64,000 nt of DNA from Merluccius polli (lineage: Eukaryota; Chordata; Actinopteri; Gadiformes; Merlucciidae): NCBI GenBank assembly GCA_030340625.1, contig JAOPHQ010002017.1:134505-198504 (forward strand). The letters are read 5' to 3'. Positions 59,957 through 64,000 of this stretch are shown here, piece after piece. How positions within the stretch are numbered: the stretch's first letter is position 1; each line of letters starts with the position of its first letter. The notes under the pieces were generated by a model that ran no database searches, had not been told where the DNA came from, and worked only from the letters and a program-made list of their open reading frames with translations. Position numbers and translations under genes: made by a program.

Positions 59957-60403
59957 ATTATTATTATTCACGTTTTTTACAGTTACATATATAAATAAGG
60001 ATATAATAAAAAATACAACTACTAATATACTAACAGTATCAGTTAGTGATCGCAGTCATTTGTGCATTGCTTTTTAAGTAATCATTTAGTAGTCATTCAT
60101 ACAACTGCTTTTTTTTTGGGCATGATGATGTAGGTCCACACCATCAGCACTCCCCAGCTGACGGAGTTCAGGTCAAAGGTGAAGCGGATAGACTCCGGGC
60201 GCCGCTCTCCCCGCGCCACGTCTCGGACGGCCGGGAAGGGTGACGTCATCACCTCCGGGACCGCCCGCCACAGGGGTGAGCCGCTGCTGGAGGACAAGCT
60301 CACTGCGGACAACGGCGCCATCGACTTGAAAATGATGCCCAGAGATCGGAGACTACCTCCATTGCCCCCCAGGGAACCCAAACCTTGTGAAGCTCGTGTC
60401 TAA
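40290..60403 (+). CDS. atp8b3: P4-ATPase, ATP8B3-like phospholipid flippase, 27 coding exons
   Basis: A membrane ATPase that moves phospholipids from the outer to the inner leaflet, normally with a CDC50/TMEM30 partner. I assembled 27 exons with GT-AG borders and matching phases. The coding total is 3519 nt, giving 1172 aa with no internal stop. Motifs: DGET 181-184 (actuator), DKTGTLTQN 407-415 with Asp407 as phosphorylation site, SSPDE 500-504 and KGAD 568-571 (nucleotide binding), TGDK 682-685, GDGANDVNMIK 805-815. Ten membrane helices are expected: four before Asp407 and six after residue 860. The wording around DGET (VETADIDGETNLKYRQAL) and KDLCVGDVV, and the flippase-specific QAVQNADF, fits ATP8B3 better than ATP8B1, as does linkage to lingo3. 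The TM4 motif is PMAL (354-357) instead of PISL. It is shorter than human ATP8B3 (about 1300 aa), mainly in the N terminus, the linker before the P domain and the tail. Exons are given in the following entries. Confidence 0.92.
40596..40730. repeat. Two adjacent hairpins (18-bp and 35-bp arms)
   Basis: First: arms 40596-40613 and 40635-40652, exact (TAGTTAATTAATATAGGC). Second: arms 40656-40690 and 40696-40730, with one mismatch and a 5-base loop TTGAT. They sit in atp8b3 intron 1 just before a Ty3/gypsy remnant. Confidence 0.9.
40740..42950 (+). mobile_element. Degraded Ty3/gypsy retrotransposon in atp8b3 intron 1
   Basis: A primer-binding-like TGGTGTCAGAAGTGG at 40978-40992 follows a possible 5' LTR remnant (about 40740-40977). 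Then come gag traces: LNANWEKFWAGYENY near 41160 and a zinc-knuckle pair (CKYCG at about 41544, and CNACATANHFAGVC at about 41592 in another frame). Reverse transcriptase follows at about 42190-42440 (FTLVDARDAFL, a stop, then FWTPRGRKRWLKLSFGMSLA), then an integrase scrap (about 42510-42600, QPDRVISDEGPQF) and a C-terminal scrap (about 42690-42880). Frameshifts, stops and a deletion that removes the catalytic YxDD region show that it is dead. No 3' LTR was found. Confidence 0.8.
44645..44693. repeat. (GT)n microsatellites in introns 3-4
   Basis: A pure GT run. Others nearby in introns 3 and 4 are at 44453-44478 and 44950-44988. Confidence 0.9.
45258..45314. repeat. (CT)n then (AT)n before exon 5
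   Basis: (CT)n from about 45258 to 45300, then ATATATATATATAT. It lies 50 bases before the exon 5 acceptor. Confidence 0.85.
45365..47781 (+). CDS. atp8b3: atp8b3 exons 5-9: actuator domain
   Basis: Exons 45365-45426, 46471-46543, 46804-46874, 47112-47203 and 47623-47781. Together they encode about residues 114-265, including DLCVGDVVRVHKNQIIP, the DGET dephosphorylation motif split across exons 7 and 8, and HILLRGTVLRNTEFAYGLAV. All phases agree (62, 73, 71, 92 and 159 nt). (CT)n and (AT)5 repeats precede exon 5 by 45-125 bases. Confidence 0.93.
46027..46202. repeat. Two short tandem duplications in intron 5
   Basis: A 24-bp unit (CAAACAGACGGTCATGGCTG plus ACTG) is repeated exactly at 46027-46050 and 46051-46074. 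A 20-bp unit TCTGATCAAATTGTTATCTA at 46163-46182 is followed by a near-complete second copy. Confidence 0.85.
48082..48535 (+). mobile_element. Solo LTR (copy 2) in atp8b3 intron 9
   Basis: It begins TGTGACGAATG and ends CACATCACA, so the ends are TGTGA/TCACA. A 4-bp target duplication ATCC is at 48078-48081 and 48536-48539. It is homologous to the inverted copy at 2085-2484 but about 50 bp longer. An AATAAA at 48475-48480 in transcript sense is a potential polyadenylation signal inside the host intron. Confidence 0.85.
49139..49599. mobile_element. Inverted-repeat MITE-like element in intron 9
   Basis: Arms of about 109 bp at 49139-49247 and 49491-49599 are inverted copies at high identity. 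Both carry CCTGGACCCTAT, ATTCCCATCATTTTG-like and GAGGGCTTCAGCCGTCAGCC segments. There is no ORF. Termini beyond the arms are unclear. Confidence 0.7.
50743..52654 (+). CDS. atp8b3: atp8b3 exons 10-13: TM3-TM4 and phosphorylation site
   Basis: Exons 50743-50831, 51064-51257, 51854-52062 and 52623-52654. Exon 11 encodes TM3, a 20-residue luminal loop and TM4 with IPMALY. Exon 12 encodes the conserved DKTGT; the Asp407 codon is at 51993-51995. Exon 13 is only 32 nt (GDASISVEETQ). Intron 9 before this block is 2961 nt and contains the solo LTR copy 2. Confidence 0.93.
51329..51397. repeat. Two overlapping-edge hairpins in intron 11
   Basis: Exact arms ATATTGTAGTGCAT at 51329-51342 and 51347-51360. 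Then exact 17-bp arms at 51357-51373 and 51381-51397 (ATATATGGACCTACACA). The two stems share four bases. Confidence 0.85.
51400..51700. mobile_element. hAT-type MITE fragment in intron 11
   Basis: CAGTGGTGGAAAAAGTACTC followed by AGATCTTTTACTTAAGTAAA is the start of a very common fish non-autonomous element; AAGTAAAAGTAC recurs at 51497. The right end is not clear. Confidence 0.6.
52724..53061 (+). mobile_element. Non-autonomous hAT-type MITE (copy 2), intron 13
   Basis: It begins TAGAGCTGGGAAATATATCG and ends CGCACTGCCCTA. Flanks ATCTGACG (52716-52723) and ATCTGATG (53062-53069) form an 8-bp target duplication with one mismatch. It has the same family and opposite orientation as 6815-7117. 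Confidence 0.75.
53333..55807 (+). CDS. atp8b3: atp8b3 exons 14-17: nucleotide-binding domain
   Basis: Exons 53333-53489, 54690-54878, 55263-55375 and 55640-55807. Exon 14 ends with ALCHTVMPERSK. Exon 15 has SSPDEEALVGAARDLGWVF and FTSQRRRMSVL, the ATP-pocket region. Exon 16 has LYCKGADMVILERL. Exon 17 has the ACLRTLCVAVR stretch. The exon 15 acceptor lies about 25 bases from a LINE fragment, and the exon 16 acceptor directly follows a (GT)n tract. Confidence 0.92.
53700..54665 (-). mobile_element. 5'-truncated LINE, C-terminal ORF2, in intron 14
   Basis: On the minus strand, about 54660 down to 53790 encodes the post-reverse-transcriptase part of a non-LTR element: YSTYSQLYDACVSPIVNYAA, then RAIRCFLGIHKYVPSLAAQG, MLRLWNR-like (MIRLWNRFIN), and a Cys-Cys-His-Cys knuckle in CELCDLREVENESHFLLYC. 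A frameshift lies near 54280-54300. It is the dead end of a LINE inserted antisense to atp8b3. The clade is not assigned. Confidence 0.8.
55176..55261. repeat. (GT)n directly before the exon 16 acceptor
   Basis: TG repeats with a few GC steps run up to GTGTCAG at 55256-55262, where exon 16 begins at 55263. No separate pyrimidine tract exists. Confidence 0.9.
56329..57622 (+). CDS. atp8b3: atp8b3 exons 18-21: P domain
   Basis: Exons 56329-56440, 56590-56665, 56780-56903 and 57436-57622. Exon 18 encodes LLGATAIEDRLQEGVPETIE and the TGDK motif. Exon 21 encodes CCRVTPGQKADIV and the hinge motif GDGANDVNMIK. The exon 19 donor is a weak GTTGAC, and the following 114-nt intron is more than half (CA)n. 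The loop between exons 20 and 21 is short compared with ATP8B1. Confidence 0.92.
56681..56746. repeat. (CA)n filling most of intron 19
   Basis: A 66-bp CA run inside a 114-bp intron (56666-56779). Confidence 0.95.
56931..57096. repeat. (CTAT)n and derived tetranucleotide repeats
   Basis: About 16 CTAT units, then CTGT units, then AT/ATAG mixes to about 57096, in intron 20. Confidence 0.9.
57741..60403 (+). CDS. atp8b3: atp8b3 exons 22-27: TM5-TM10 and C-terminal tail
   Basis: Exons 57741-57964, 58064-58147, 58490-58714, 59422-59560, 59706-59836 and 60134-60403. Exon 22 has AHIGVGIAGVEGGQAVQNAD and FLQRLLLVHGRWSYRR, typical of P4-ATPases, then TM5. TM6-TM10 run through exons 23-26. Exon 27 encodes an 89-residue basic and Pro-rich cytoplasmic tail ending PPREPKPCEARV, with the stop TAA at 60401-60403. 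Confidence 0.92.
58266..58292. repeat. Short telomere-like motif in intron 23
   Basis: ACCCTACCCTAAAACCCTAA followed by CCCTAAGGG; four or so imperfect units. Confidence 0.6.
58350..58420. repeat. (AT)n before exon 24
   Basis: A pure AT run of about 70 bp followed by ATT triplets, ending 70 bases before the exon 24 acceptor. Confidence 0.95.
59910..59953. repeat. (GA)n in intron 26
   Basis: A pure GA run of about 44 bp. Confidence 0.95.

Positions 60404-64000
<3,597 letters not shown>

Overview
The window looks like nuclear DNA of a ray-finned (teleost) fish. Its genes have vertebrate structure: LINGO3, NFIL3-like bZIP factors and a 27-exon P4-ATPase. The rest is dense in (GT/CA)n, (CT)n and (AT)n microsatellites and in short inverted-repeat transposons, non-LTR and Ty3/gypsy remnants of fish type. 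Nothing identifies the species. No rRNA, tRNA or CRISPR array was seen.

Layout. 1-19.2 kb is noncoding: microsatellites, a solo LTR inserted into a minisatellite (2.05-2.69 kb), several MITEs, a LINE 3' end (10.7-11.2 kb) and a CpG-rich patch near 8 kb that may be a promoter. 19351-21183 (+) is the single coding exon of lingo3. 21.2-27.7 kb is its 3' UTR followed by repeats, including a 1.2-kb inverted-terminal-repeat element with a 6-bp target duplication and an unclassified ORF. 27.7-37.6 kb (-) holds two NFIL3/E4BP4-like bZIP genes, one of 138 aa and one of 331 aa. Each has a splice acceptor just before its ATG and a GC-rich CRE-bearing candidate promoter about 2.6-2.8 kb upstream. Between them lies a nested transposon island that includes a MITE with telomere-like repeats in its centre. 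The 5' part of the longer bZIP gene is tandemly duplicated with a local inversion. 40.3-60.4 kb (+) is a P4-ATPase (lipid flippase catalytic subunit). I assembled 27 coding exons with consistent phases into a 1172-aa frame, and the sequence looks most like ATP8B3. Its introns carry a degraded Ty3/gypsy element, a second copy of the solo LTR, a LINE fragment, MITEs, and microsatellites right at splice sites. 60.4-64 kb is noncoding, with (AT)n and long G or C runs.

The genes do not form one pathway. LINGO3 is a neuronal LRR-Ig membrane protein, the bZIP factors are nuclear repressor-type proteins, and ATP8B3 is a membrane lipid flippase. lingo3 and atp8b3 are both on human 19p13.3, so their pairing here looks like conserved synteny. 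All ortholog names rest on recalled family features, not on database searches.
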